In this document: piece after piece, positions 16,066-22,878 of the stretch
Position numbering within the stretch: the first letter of the stretch is position 1
Layout of the letters: each line of letters begins with the position of its first letter
Virus record (IMG/VR): IMGVR_UViG_3300025168_000154
Coordinates: 1-46,190 of that record
Source: a virus
Length of the DNA stretch: 46,190 nt
Strand: one strand, 5' to 3'
Translations under genes and position numbers: made by a program
Notes under the pieces: model-generated
What the model saw: only the letters and a program-made list of their open reading frames with translations
Told to the model about the DNA's origin: nothing
Database searches by the model: none

Positions 16066-16919
16066 GATTTCTTTAAATTAATTTCTAAAGACTTTAGGAA
16101 GCTTCTATATTTCTGAATAAGGAAATTATCGTTATAATGATAAAAATAAGCGCCTCGATCAAGCTTGAGTGATTTAAAATCAATTTCAGATATATCAAAA
16201 CCAGTAACCTCCGGATTGCGAAACTCAAAAGATCCTTTTATTACCGCTATTTTACTTGCCAAAAGGTCGCTGTTTCGTTTTTCAGCGCATTCATGCTTAA
16301 TAATTTCTTGCTTATTAAAATTTTCAGGTTTTTTTGACCAACTAGTAAGCGCAACTTTCCAAGTAGTCTTAAGATTATCGCCTTGATCTTCCAACCACTG
16401 CAAAAAATTGTCAACCTTAAAACCCTTATCTAATTTTTCAAAATCCTCTCTTCTCTTAACTTCTTTTTTAATTTGATCTTTGAGAGAAGAGATATTTGTT
16501 CTTTCTTTTTTTGTTTCTTTCTTTCTTTGTAGACCCTGATTTACCGGTGCCGGTTTTACCGGACCCGGTTTTTCCCCTTCCGGTGGCGATTCAGTATTAT
16601 CAAGGGTTGGGCGATTTATAGTTCTAAAAATTTGAAAATTATAAGTCCCCCAGCGACCATTCTTTTCTCTTGTTTGAACCCTAGAAATTAAACCAAATTT
16701 TTCTAATTCTTTAAAGCAGTTTAATAATTTCTCTTCACCCATTTTAAAATGTTTAACAATTTCACAATTATAAAATTTCCAATCAACAGGCCTCATTCTT
16801 AAATACATCCAAATTACCTTGGCACTGCATGAAAGGGTAGGCTCCGTGATTATCTCGTTCGGCACCATTGTGAAAGGATCAACATCTTGCTGAATAATTC
16901 TATTTTGTATATTACTCAT
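16062..16919 (-). CDS. Replication initiator-like protein with N-terminal winged helix
   Basis: A 285-residue protein when started at the ATG at 16919, which has AAGGAGG five bases upstream; an ATG 15 bp earlier would put that Shine-Dalgarno inside the gene. The N-terminal ~95 residues ('VPNEIITEPTLSCSAKVIWMYLRMRP' through 'GRWGTYNFQIF') look like the winged-helix domain of phage replication proteins (lambda O/DnaD-type organisers). A Pro/Lys-rich linker with a repeated KPGPV/KPAPV follows. The helical C terminus ('FLQWLEDQGDNLKTTWKVALTSW') is typical of helicase-loading domains. The linker DNA has repeats and an A-rich tract, as in lambda ori. Confidence 0.65.
   Translation of the reverse strand: MSNIQNRIIQQDVDPFTMVPNEIITEPTLSCSAKVIWMYLRMRPVDWKFYNCEIVKHFKMGEEKLLNCFKELEKFGLISRVQTREKNGRWGTYNFQIFRTINRPTLDNTESPPEGEKPGPVKPAPVNQGLQRKKETKKERTNISSLKDQIKKEVKRREDFEKLDKGFKVDNFLQWLEDQGDNLKTTWKVALTSWSKKPENFNKQEIIKHECAEKRNSDLLASKIAVIKGSFEFRNPEVTGFDISEIDFKSLKLDRGAYFYHYNDNFLIQKYRSFLKSLEINLKKS
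16490..16590. other. Candidate replication origin inside the initiator gene
   Basis: Within the linker-coding part lie two imperfect tandem repeats with paired CCGG cores (16542-16573) and another CCGGT nearby, a GC-rich island in AT-rich DNA. Next to it (about 16490-16533) is a run of purines on the minus strand. Lambda has iterons beside a purine-rich AT tract in the same part of gene O. Only two clear repeats are present, so this is suggestive. Confidence 0.35.
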
Positions 16920-17376
16920 CTTGACCTCCTTCATTTTTTGCGATTAAAGCAATATTAAGCGTCGAGAAAAGCCTTTTTAGTTTTTTTATAGGGAAAGTAT
17001 TATTAAAATAATAAACTACTCTTGGCGATGAGTTTTTAGCATTTTTGATAGTCGTTAATAAAAGGTGAGGGTTGTTGTGAAAAAATTCAGCAATGTATTC
17101 ATCCTCAGATGATAATTTTTTTAATTTGTAATGAAGTCGAACAGATTTAAGATCAAGATATTCATCTTGACAACTCGCTGAGTATAACTCCAAGTCAGCG
17201 ACCGACAATAAATCATTGTCATTAGGTTTGAGTTGAAAATTAGCACGATTATCGCAAAATCGACAATGCGCAATCATTGTGTGTGGTGAATATGGGTCTT
17301 TTTTCATGGTGAACAGTAGTATAGCACTGCTTTTATTAAAAATCAAGCAATCCTGATTTTGAAAATAAGAATACAT
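16912..17376 (-). CDS. Unknown early protein upstream of the initiator
   Basis: A 154-residue protein, start supported by AGGAGG six bases before the ATG at 17376. It contains 'MIAHCRFCDNRANF', a CxxC pair that could be half of a zinc-binding site, and a later single Cys. The C-terminal half is basic ('FPIKKLKRLFSTL'). A second in-frame ATG at residue 24 (MKKDPYSPHT) is possible but has no ribosome site. It overlaps the initiator start, so the two are coupled. A role in replication is inferred only from position. Confidence 0.6.
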   Translation of the reverse strand: MYSYFQNQDCLIFNKSSAILLFTMKKDPYSPHTMIAHCRFCDNRANFQLKPNDNDLLSVADLELYSASCQDEYLDLKSVRLHYKLKKLSSEDEYIAEFFHNNPHLLLTTIKNAKNSSPRVVYYFNNTFPIKKLKRLFSTLNIALIAKNEGGQDE

Positions 17377-17401
17377 TTTGAACCTCCTATATTTAGTTTA
17401 C

Positions 17402-17441
17402 ATAATATACATGATCAGATTTTAGAACAAAATCCTGATCA
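17402..17441 (-). promoter_or_regulatory. Promoter with overlapping inverted repeat before 17376
   Basis: Minus strand TTGTTC (17430-17425), 17-nt spacer, TATTAT (17407-17402). An inverted repeat with TGATCAG (17412-17418) and CTGATCA (17435-17441), extended inward by A/T pairs, straddles the -35 and spacer. It may be an operator or a stem. Confidence 0.5.
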
Positions 17442-17586
17442 ATAAATAAGAAAAAATTAAATTAACTATTAAAAACTCAATCATAAAAAATATTAATTAA
17501 TAACAACTTAATTTTAGGACAAGTTTAAAATAATTGTAAAGCAATTAAAGCGATGATAAAAAAAAACGTTTTAAAATGCAACAATT

Positions 17587-17694
17587 TTAATCATCCAAAT
17601 CATCATCATTTTTAGAACCAGGATCTGATTCAATCAATAAACAAATTCCCAGAACACAGGAAAATGATATAAAATAGAATAAAAAATCATACAT
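17587..17694 (-). CDS. Possible 35-residue membrane peptide
   Basis: The frame starts MYDFLFYFISFSCVLGICLL and ends in an acidic tail (KNDDDLDD), so one membrane segment with a charged end is encoded. Upstream is a tandem 11-bp repeat (TTAACAGGTTA at 17696-17706 and 17707-17717) and no ribosome site. It is the only open frame in the 511-bp space between the genes at 17376 and 17888. Modest support. Confidence 0.3.
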   Translation of the reverse strand: MYDFLFYFISFSCVLGICLLIESDPGSKNDDDLDD

Positions 17695-17695
17695 A

Positions 17696-17717
17696 TTAAC
17701 AGGTTATTAACAGGTTA
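17696..17717. repeat. Tandem 11-bp repeat
   Basis: TTAACAGGTTA occurs twice head to tail. It lies 112 bp from the 12-bp iteron run, within the longest gene-poor stretch of the genome. Confidence 0.6.
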
Positions 17718-17829
17718 TTATTATAAATAAAGCAAATAAAATCAAGCGTCTTAATAGTTTTTTAAATAAAATTGATAATATTAAACATAATTCAATAAAT
17801 AAAAATAGTAAAAAATTAATGATCCTTTT

Positions 17830-17887
17830 TTTATATTTATGTTTATATTTATGTTTATATTTATGTTTATGTTTATATTTATGTTTA
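17830..17887. repeat. AT-rich 12-bp iterons, candidate origin
   Basis: TTTATATTTATG occurs at 17830-17841, 17842-17853, 17854-17865 and 17872-17883, with half-units between and after. The run abuts the stop of the gene at 17888 and a perfect 16-bp palindrome (17891-17906) that encodes that gene's last residues. Tandem iterons next to a replication gene are typical of plasmid and phage origins, but low-complexity slippage could also produce them. Confidence 0.5.
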
Positions 17888-18505
17888 TTAACAGTTAGCT
17901 AACTGTGGCTCAACTGTTCGCGTTCCAGTTAAAGAATCCGATTTATTTGGTACAATTTTAAATCTTGGCTTCTCATATAATCCGCAAGTTTTTAAAACTA
18001 ATTTGGTAAAATTTAAATCGTCAGGATTTATTAGTTTTCCAGATTTTTCTGCAAGCACTTTTTTGTAATCTAGCCTCGCATCATTTATTTTTTTCAAAAT
18101 GATTTCTCTATTTTCTTCGATGTAATCAACAAAATAATTTTGATTATGAACCGCTTCAAGCTCATTATCAAGAGTTTGTAAAACAATTAGTGGCCTACCG
18201 TTGCCAAAAGGTCTAAATTTATGGTAATTAATTATTCGCAAAGTGTGGGTTGATTTATCATAAGCGATAAGGTTATTGTCAACTAGCTTGTCTAGAGTAG
18301 GGTAGACTGGCGATCCTTTAACGTTATTATCAAAAACATGATAACCAATGCCATCTTGTACAGCTCCCGTCATTACTTCATATACTCCAGAAATTGATGT
18401 TAATTTATTACCTAAAAGCCATTGAAAAACTAGCTTCTCTCTTGCTTCAAGTTGATACGCCGCCGGACAACTCCAGCGACAATCATGTAACATTTTCATA
18501 GCCAT
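17888..18505 (-). CDS. Winged-helix-like replication/regulatory protein
   Basis: A 205-residue protein, start at 18505 with GGAG six bases upstream. The N-terminal ~120 residues ('EAREKLVFQWLLGNKLTSISGVYEVMTG', then 'LDKLVDNNLIAYDKSTHTLRIINYHKFRPFGNG') match the general pattern of DnaD-like or replisome-organiser winged helices in phages: a helix, a 'GVY' turn and an 'L..GLI.YD..T..I.V.....F' wing. The C terminus is helical and basic. It lies next to iterons, so initiation at that origin is plausible. Family not confirmed. Confidence 0.5.
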   Translation of the reverse strand: MAMKMLHDCRWSCPAAYQLEAREKLVFQWLLGNKLTSISGVYEVMTGAVQDGIGYHVFDNNVKGSPVYPTLDKLVDNNLIAYDKSTHTLRIINYHKFRPFGNGRPLIVLQTLDNELEAVHNQNYFVDYIEENREIILKKINDARLDYKKVLAEKSGKLINPDDLNFTKLVLKTCGLYEKPRFKIVPNKSDSLTGTRTVEPQLANC

Positions 18506-18530
18506 ATCTAACTCCTTTTTTTAATTAATA

Positions 18531-18815
18531 TTAAAAATCTTGCGGGTAAATCTTTTTTAGTTCGTCCAAAATTAGTACATTATTGTGACTATAGCGCCCA
18601 TCAGCACTATTTTTGCAATATTTTTTTAAATGATTAATGCAAAATTGACGATCATCTTTATCAATCCATGTGTTATTCTTAAAATCATAACCTTGCAAAA
18701 GCGAAATAATAACATTGTCATCGATATTGTTTTGATTTGAATAGAGAGCATAAGCTGCTATGTCGTCCGCAATGTCATATTTTACAAGATTACTGTAAAT
18801 TTTCTTAAGTTTCAT
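18531..18815 (-). CDS. Unknown small early protein, 94 residues
   Basis: An acidic to neutral, mostly helical protein with a charged N terminus (MKLKKIYSNLVKYDIADDIAAYAL) and two Cys in the middle. No membrane segment. It overlaps the next upstream gene by 11 bp and precedes the winged-helix gene by 25 bp, where that gene's GGAG lies. Not recognised. Confidence 0.55.
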   Translation of the reverse strand: MKLKKIYSNLVKYDIADDIAAYALYSNQNNIDDNVIISLLQGYDFKNNTWIDKDDRQFCINHLKKYCKNSADGRYSHNNVLILDELKKIYPQDF

Positions 18816-19032
18816 TTTTAATGTAATTTAGTTGATGTTGTAATTTTTTTATTTCTTGTTTATAGGTTGCAATTTTTAGAGATTTATTAAAAACCTCGCG
18901 CGAATACTGGTTTAAAAAGTAAATAATTTGAGAAACAAGCTCTTGATTTACTTGATGGTCGTTAATTTCTTCCAAAGCACCCTTTTTTAAATTAATATCA
19001 AACGATAACTTTTCAATATTTATATTTTTCAT
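18805..19032 (-). CDS. Unknown small early protein, 75 residues
   Basis: Starts at MKNINIEKLSFDINLKKG. The longer frame from 19092 would overlap a separate small open frame and has a poor start context, so the ATG at 19032 with an A-rich leader is preferred. The C-terminal half is helical and Lys/Gln-rich, possibly a coiled coil. Not recognised. Confidence 0.5.
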   Translation of the reverse strand: MKNINIEKLSFDINLKKGALEEINDHQVNQELVSQIIYFLNQYSREVFNKSLKIATYKQEIKKLQHQLNYIKNET

Positions 19033-19079
19033 TTTTTTGGATTTTATACTATTAATAAAAATTTTCAAGGTAATATTTA

Positions 19080-19190
19080 TTATACTGAACACCAGTAAAT
19101 AACCATAATCACAAAAAAACTACTTGTCAATATCGAAAAAATAATTTCATCAATTCTGTTAAATAGTTGTTGTGTTATAAAATTTATCAT
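19080..19190 (-). CDS. Possible 36-residue membrane peptide
   Basis: The frame gives a polar N-terminal helix (MINFITQQLFNRIDEI) followed by one hydrophobic segment (IFSILTSSFFVIMVIYW). It lies in the same leftward operon between two other small genes. No ribosome site is seen. Small single-span peptides recur in this operon. Confidence 0.35.
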   Translation of the reverse strand: MINFITQQLFNRIDEIIFSILTSSFFVIMVIYWCSV

Positions 19191-19217
19191 GTTAAAATAG
19201 TTTTAGTTTATATGCTA

Positions 19218-19245
19218 GTCCAGCAGAATTGAACCTCGGCTGGAC
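19218..19245 (-). other. GC-rich hairpin in the early leader region
   Basis: GTCCAGC (19218-19224) pairs with GCTGGAC (19239-19245) around a 14-nt loop, in a very AT-rich context just downstream of the stop at 19261. The minus-strand loop holds GGTTCAATTC, a tRNA T-loop-like string, but no tRNA can be folded. No T-run follows, so it is not a standard terminator. It may be an RNA-processing or attachment-type element. Confidence 0.4.
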
Positions 19246-19260
19246 GTTCCTTTTACTTCC

Positions 19261-19704
19261 TTACAATATTTCACTTTGACCGGTAGCGAGTTTATAAGAC
19301 TCAATTGATAGAGCCTTAAGGCAATCTGATAAAACTTCATCTGCAGCGTCATCAATTTGCGATTCAGTGCTTGGCGATGTGTAGTAATATTCTCCTTCAC
19401 TTGTAACGTCAACAGAATAATCACCCTCATTCAACGCGTAATCAATCGCAGAATTTTTAATTGAGTCTTTAGCAAAATTAAACTCTTGGTTGATAATTTC
19501 TTGAATTTCTTCTGCTAATTCAGCTTTTTTAAATTTGATAATGTTAGCAATTTTACTATCAATATCAAACAAAAAATCTTCTGCCAGCTCCTGCGAATAA
19601 TCATTTAAATTATTCGTAGTGCCATTAACTATCTTTAAATAATTGACTGCCTTTTGGTTTTGTAAGGGTAAATCTGGTAAAGCTTTTCTTTGTAAATTTT
19701 TCAT
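19261..19704 (-). CDS. Unknown acidic early protein, first gene of leftward operon
   Basis: A 147-residue acidic, helix-rich protein. A central segment (residues about 40-85) is heavily Glu/Lys with Ile/Leu at heptad-like spacing. A middle part 'GDYSVDVTSEGEYYYTSPSTES' looks like a beta hairpin or linker, and a final helix follows. It is the first gene after a consensus promoter and so is likely expressed early and strongly. Not recognised; early host-takeover proteins often look like this (inference). Confidence 0.55.
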   Translation of the reverse strand: MKNLQRKALPDLPLQNQKAVNYLKIVNGTTNNLNDYSQELAEDFLFDIDSKIANIIKFKKAELAEEIQEIINQEFNFAKDSIKNSAIDYALNEGDYSVDVTSEGEYYYTSPSTESQIDDAADEVLSDCLKALSIESYKLATGQSEIL

Positions 19705-19770
19705 TGCTTTTTGATTTTATTAATGTAATATATAATTAGTTAAGTAAATAATAATTTATCTACTTAATAA

Positions 19771-19803
19771 ATAAATTATAAATTTATTATTTATAGATGT
19801 CAA
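19771..19803 (-). promoter_or_regulatory. Consensus promoter and near-palindrome of the leftward replication operon
   Basis: Minus strand TTGACA (19803-19798), 17-nt spacer, TATAAT (19780-19775). The spacer/-10 region 19771-19794 matches the 24-bp palindrome of the recT promoter with one base changed. A second inverted repeat (TTAAGTA...TACTTAA, 19739-19766) lies just downstream. The adjacent rightward gene at 19835 is divergent, so this is a candidate control switch. Confidence 0.8.
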
Positions 19804-19834
19804 GAAGTTTTTTTAATAATTTTAAATAATTTTT

Positions 19835-20140
19835 ATGGGCATAAGATATCAAAGGGTTAGAGGATCAAGAAGAAAAAAAATTGAAAAAGCAGTTATTGAG
19901 GCTGGTTATATTTATCAATATTCGACAAACGATTATCAGGCTAAACTTAAAGTTCGTCAACAACCAAGAATTGACATGGTGAAGGTTGCTAAAGACATGA
20001 AGATTGATCGACTATCATTTACAAGAAATTTTACAAATCCGGAAGGTCTTTCACTATCGTTCGCAAAAGAAATTATCTCATTTTTGCAAAATACCCACAA
20101 TATCAATTTAAATATTAATTTTAGTGATTATAACTCATAA
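19835..20140 (+). CDS. Basic HTH-like protein (paralogue A)
   Basis: A 101-residue protein with a very basic N terminus (GIRYQRVRGSRRKKIEK) and a C-terminal helical region 'VKVAKDMKIDRLSFTRNFTNPEGLSLSFAKEIISFL'. This aligns with 'SRLARDTGIKSHATLTRAFKQGRALSEGVAKRLENHF' in the next gene, so the two are paralogues with an HTH-like unit. It is the first rightward gene, divergent from the early leftward operon, which is where phages place control proteins. No known family confirmed. Confidence 0.55.
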   Translation: MGIRYQRVRGSRRKKIEKAVIEAGYIYQYSTNDYQAKLKVRQQPRIDMVKVAKDMKIDRLSFTRNFTNPEGLSLSFAKEIISFLQNTHNINLNINFSDYNS

Positions 20141-20387
20141 AATTTCACCAAAAGAAAAACGTGAACTGTATCAAAAAATATTAATACACTACAGAGTTGA
20201 GCACAAAACTCATCGTGACTGCCTCAAAAAAAATGAAGTTAATTTTAGTAGATTAGCTAGAGACACAGGTATTAAGTCGCACGCCACGCTAACAAGAGCC
20301 TTCAAGCAAGGTAGGGCGCTGAGTGAGGGGGTTGCGAAGAGGTTAGAGAATCATTTTAATAATTTAGATGAAGGTATTTATGGTTGA
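20124..20387 (+). CDS. HTH-like protein (paralogue B)
   Basis: An 87-residue protein starting with GTG at 20124, overlapping the end of paralogue A by 17 bp. A basic N-terminal helix is followed by 'NFSRLARDTGIKSHATLTRAFKQGRALSEGVAKRLENHF', a helix-turn-helix-like region with the spacing of small transcription regulators. With paralogue A it forms a tandem pair that could act as a heterodimer or as opposing regulators. Start codon choice is uncertain because no ATG is available before the conserved region. Confidence 0.5.
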   Translation: MIITHKISPKEKRELYQKILIHYRVEHKTHRDCLKKNEVNFSRLARDTGIKSHATLTRAFKQGRALSEGVAKRLENHFNNLDEGIYG

Positions 20388-20802
20388 TCAAAAAGAGTTA
20401 GCGACAACAGAAGAAAGCAACGTGGGTAGGCCTAGGGAAATAACTGAAAGGGTTGTGCAGCAATTAGAAAAGTCATTTCAAGCTGGCTTGAATATTAGCG
20501 AGGCTTGCGTGGCAAACAATGTAGCAAGATCAACATTTTACGATTATTTAAAATTTAATCCGGATTTTTCGGACAGAATTAAGGTATTAAAGATAAAACC
20601 ACAAATTAAAGCCAAATATAATATCGCCAATGCTATCAATGAGGGGGATATATCAACTTCTAAATGGTACCTTGAAAAAACGTCTGATGAGTTCGCTAAT
20701 AAGAATAAACATGAAATTTCTGGTAGCGTTGAACATATTCAAATTAAGCAAGAAGAAGTTATGGCACAAGTGGAGAAAATGAAATTAGTGGGGGAATCAT
20801 GA
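20380..20802 (+). CDS. Terminase small subunit-like protein (phBC6A51-type HTH)
   Basis: A 140-residue protein. The ATG at 20380 is chosen because GAAGGT lies four bases before it; an ATG 12 bp upstream is also in frame. 'GRPREITERVVQQLEKSFQAGLNISEACVANNVARSTFYDYLKFNPDFSDRIKVLK' is the HTH of terminase small subunits of the phBC6A51 kind: a 'GRP' start, an HTH and the 'W/F.....P.F' turn. The C-terminal helix would oligomerise. The large terminase is 10 kb away on the other strand, so a transcriptional role is the alternative. Confidence 0.6.
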   Translation: MVDQKELATTEESNVGRPREITERVVQQLEKSFQAGLNISEACVANNVARSTFYDYLKFNPDFSDRIKVLKIKPQIKAKYNIANAINEGDISTSKWYLEKTSDEFANKNKHEISGSVEHIQIKQEEVMAQVEKMKLVGES

Positions 20803-21086
20803 CAAAGACAATAATTTTACAATTTGTAGCAGCAATAATTTTATACTTTGCGTGGTTGTGTATAAAGGATTATAGAATTAAGACTGTCGGGCAAGAGATT
20901 GCAAGAGAAGAAAAGTTAAATATTTGCACCAAGCAATCTAAAAAATATTACATAAACCTAAAATCAGATCGAGAAAAATACTACTCCTCTAAGGGTTTTA
21001 TATTTTTCGCTATAATTTATTATATCCTTTATTATATTCCTATCATGTATTATGTAATAAAACGCATAATTAAATCAATAATATAA
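20799..21086 (+). CDS. Small membrane protein 1 (two segments)
   Basis: A 95-residue protein with membrane segments at about residues 5-22 and 65-90 flanking a Lys-rich polar middle (residues 24-63). The start overlaps the TerS-like stop (ATGA), so the two are coupled. The C terminus is basic. It is the first in an array of six small membrane proteins running to 22875. Function unknown. Confidence 0.55.
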   Translation: MTKTIILQFVAAIILYFAWLCIKDYRIKTVGQEIAREEKLNICTKQSKKYYINLKSDREKYYSSKGFIFFAIIYYILYYIPIMYYVIKRIIKSII

Positions 21087-21107
21087 TGACTAAATTAAAA
21101 AACTATC

Positions 21108-21458
21108 ATGAAAACTACAGAAAAAGCGCATCAAAAACTTAAATCATTTATAAAATATGCTTTTAGCCAGGCCTTTAAGGTTTATCTGGCTATTAATGGG
21201 TTTTTAGGAAATGTTATTATAAAAAAAGTAGCAATCATCATTTTTGGAGCTAAGGAAGATGGTGGTTTTATAAGGTTGATGAATAATATCTATGTTGCTA
21301 ATTTATTTTATGTTTTAGCCTTAAATTTTTTAGCTGGATTTTTAGCATACCCATATTCAGCAGCCTGCTACTATTGGGCTATTTTTAATGTATTGGTTAT
21401 TTGCGGAAAGGCTCTAATGTGGGATTCTAAATCGAAAAAGATTTTAGAAGAAGATTAA
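21108..21458 (+). CDS. Small membrane protein 2
   Basis: A 116-residue protein with a Lys-rich, helical N terminus and two to three hydrophobic stretches: residues about 25-46 (weak), 63-83 and 86-104. The ending is 'WDSKSKKILEED'. It ends 6 nt before the tRNA. No family recognised. Confidence 0.55.
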   Translation: MKTTEKAHQKLKSFIKYAFSQAFKVYLAINGFLGNVIIKKVAIIIFGAKEDGGFIRLMNNIYVANLFYVLALNFLAGFLAYPYSAACYYWAIFNVLVICGKALMWDSKSKKILEED

Positions 21459-21464
21459 TATAAC

Positions 21465-21539
21465 GCCGATTTAGCTCAGTGGTAGAGCTACTGTCTTGTA
21501 AACAGTAGGTCGGGAGTTCGACTCTCTCAATCGGCACCA
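21465..21539 (+). tRNA. tRNA-Thr (anticodon TGT), CCA encoded
   Basis: A full cloverleaf can be drawn: acceptor GCCGATT/AATCGGC, D-arm GCTC/GAGC, anticodon stem ACTGT/ACAGT with loop CTTGTAA (anticodon TGT), T-arm GGGAG/CTCTC with loop TTCGACT and discriminator A followed by CCA. One G-T pair in the T stem is the only imperfection. Thr(UGU) reads the A-ending Thr codon common in AT-rich genes. It lies inside the membrane-protein array and was probably co-transcribed and processed. Confidence 0.97.
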
Positions 21540-21552
21540 TAAATAAAAAAAT

Positions 21553-21762
21553 ATGCATTTATTGATAATACTTATAATATTAATTTTTGTCAAGGATAAC
21601 AAGGTTGGTTGGATTATTGTTGTGACATTGTTAACGATAACAGTTCAACTTGATCGGATATGGTACGTTATGAAACCTAAAAATTACGATCAGGTACAGA
21701 CTGAAAAATTGAAGAAAGCTCTAAATCCGGACTATAAACAAGAAAACAAAACAAATGACTAA
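21553..21762 (+). CDS. Small membrane protein 3
   Basis: A 69-residue protein. Residues 1-14 (MHLLIILIILIFVK) and 19-42 are hydrophobic, and the tail is charged (KPKNYDQVQTEKLKKALN). The C terminus overlaps the next gene's start by 8 bp. It starts 13 nt after the tRNA, so the transcript would be cut there. Confidence 0.5.
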   Translation: MHLLIILIILIFVKDNKVGWIIVVTLLTITVQLDRIWYVMKPKNYDQVQTEKLKKALNPDYKQENKTND

Positions 21763-22108
21763 AGAAGAAATAACATTAAAATTATATATCGCAACTTTTT
21801 TTCTTACATTCTTTATTACCTACAGCATCTTTATTGGTTTTATTGTTTTTACGAATACCACCTATACGCAAGCTTGTTGGCTCGGTATATTAACTGGTTT
21901 CATAAATATTTTTATTTGGGATTGCGTGCGTAACAAGATAAACAAAATGTTTGAAATATGTAAAGCACAAAATTTAAAGCAGCAAATGATTACAATATTA
22001 AAGACACTAGACTATTTTAGTAACTTTACTATTTTTTATCATTGTTTTATTGCAGTATGTATTTTATGCTTATCAATAATTACTGTAGTAGAAGCATATT
22101 TAAATTAA
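21755..22108 (+). CDS. Small membrane protein 4 (three segments)
   Basis: A 117-residue protein starting MTKEEITLKLYIATFF, with hydrophobic segments near residues 10-33, 40-58 and 88-112. Its first codons and DNA resemble the start of the gene at 22570 (MTNEQITLYTK), so the pair probably arose by duplication of a cassette. Confidence 0.5.
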   Translation: MTKEEITLKLYIATFFLTFFITYSIFIGFIVFTNTTYTQACWLGILTGFINIFIWDCVRNKINKMFEICKAQNLKQQMITILKTLDYFSNFTIFYHCFIAVCILCLSIITVVEAYLN

Positions 22109-22117
22109 TTTTCTAAC

Positions 22118-22573
22118 ATGACTAAAACAAAAAGAATAAACAAATTTAAATCGGCCCGGGACATTGCTATTACTTTATTGCGTATATTTAATGTATTAAT
22201 CTCAATTGCTTTGATGTTTATGGTTTTTGCAAATATAAAAATCTCCCTTGAGTTGCAAGTTATAGCAGTAGCGATATTAGCTTATGGCTTCGAAGATTTT
22301 GAAAAGCTAACGAAAAAATTAAAAAAATTTGTTAAAATTCGATCCTGTATAAAAAAAGTAACGAAATTTGAACGTAAATTACTAGTTAAAGCATGGGATT
22401 ATCTTCGTGCAAATTTAGAAGCGGATGAGGTAGCAAAATATGAGAAAAAGTTCAAGCCCCCAATTCAACGAAACAGAAATATAGTATCTGATTTATGCTT
22501 CATAACATCGAGTTTATATTACATCGGATCACACGTGGCCATTGCCTTAATAATAATAAGACTTTTTACATGA
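22118..22573 (+). CDS. Small membrane protein 5
   Basis: A 151-residue protein with a very basic N terminus (MTKTKRINKFKSAR) and hydrophobic stretches at residues about 20-44, 46-56 and 128-150, with a highly charged middle. Its first 22 bases around the ATG (22116-22137) are identical to those at the methyltransferase start (22870-22891). Its last codons (IIRLFT) are shared with the next membrane protein. The gene looks assembled from repeated modules. Confidence 0.5.
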   Translation: MTKTKRINKFKSARDIAITLLRIFNVLISIALMFMVFANIKISLELQVIAVAILAYGFEDFEKLTKKLKKFVKIRSCIKKVTKFERKLLVKAWDYLRANLEADEVAKYEKKFKPPIQRNRNIVSDLCFITSSLYYIGSHVAIALIIIRLFT

Positions 22574-22576
22574 CTA
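22553..22576 (+). repeat. 24-bp direct repeat at gene junction, copy 1
   Basis: The sequence ATAATAAGACTTTTTACATG plus the next four bases recurs at 22855-22878, 302 bp away. Each copy covers the end of one membrane-protein gene and the start of the next gene. Recombination between the copies would delete exactly one cassette. Confidence 0.85.
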
Positions 22577-22875
22577 ACGAACAAATAACATTATACACTA
22601 AAGCCTTTTTGGGCGCCGGTCTTCTTTTATCAATGCTAACGATAATCGGCATTAGCTGCGCCATGATTTGGTCGGTATTTTTTGGAAATAAACCGCAAAA
22701 CTTCAATGAGCATATGGTATATGCACTAACAAATATTTTAGGTATATTATTTGCAAAATGGATATATACTTGGTTAATTAACTATGTTAACACAAATATT
22801 CAAATAGGTTTATTAGCTATCTTTATTGCGTATTGTGTCGCATCAGCTGCAACTATAATAAGACTTTTTACATGA
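22570..22875 (+). CDS. Small membrane protein 6
   Basis: A 101-residue protein starting at the ATG at 22570 that overlaps the upstream stop (ATGA), rather than at an in-frame ATG 75 bp earlier inside the previous gene. It has three likely membrane segments (residues about 10-35, 50-73, 77-100). The C terminus IIRLFT matches that of the preceding gene. The methyltransferase starts inside its stop (ATGA). Confidence 0.55.
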   Translation: MTNEQITLYTKAFLGAGLLLSMLTIIGISCAMIWSVFFGNKPQNFNEHMVYALTNILGILFAKWIYTWLINYVNTNIQIGLLAIFIAYCVASAATIIRLFT

Positions 22876-22878
22876 CTA
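22855..22878 (+). repeat. 24-bp direct repeat at gene junction, copy 2
   Basis: Second copy of the repeat at 22553-22576, covering the end of membrane protein 6 and the start of the methyltransferase. Confidence 0.85.

Noticed and set aside
17830-17887. CRISPR-like array
   Set aside because: Units are 12 bp with no unique spacers, so they are tandem iterons, not repeats and spacers.
19218-19245. A possible tRNA 3' end or attachment core because of the GGTTCAATTC string
   Set aside because: The T-stem does not pair and no anticodon arm exists; kept only as a hairpin of unknown role.
21465-21539. tRNA as an integration site
   Set aside because: The tRNA is complete within an operon, no integrase is present and no partial copy was seen.
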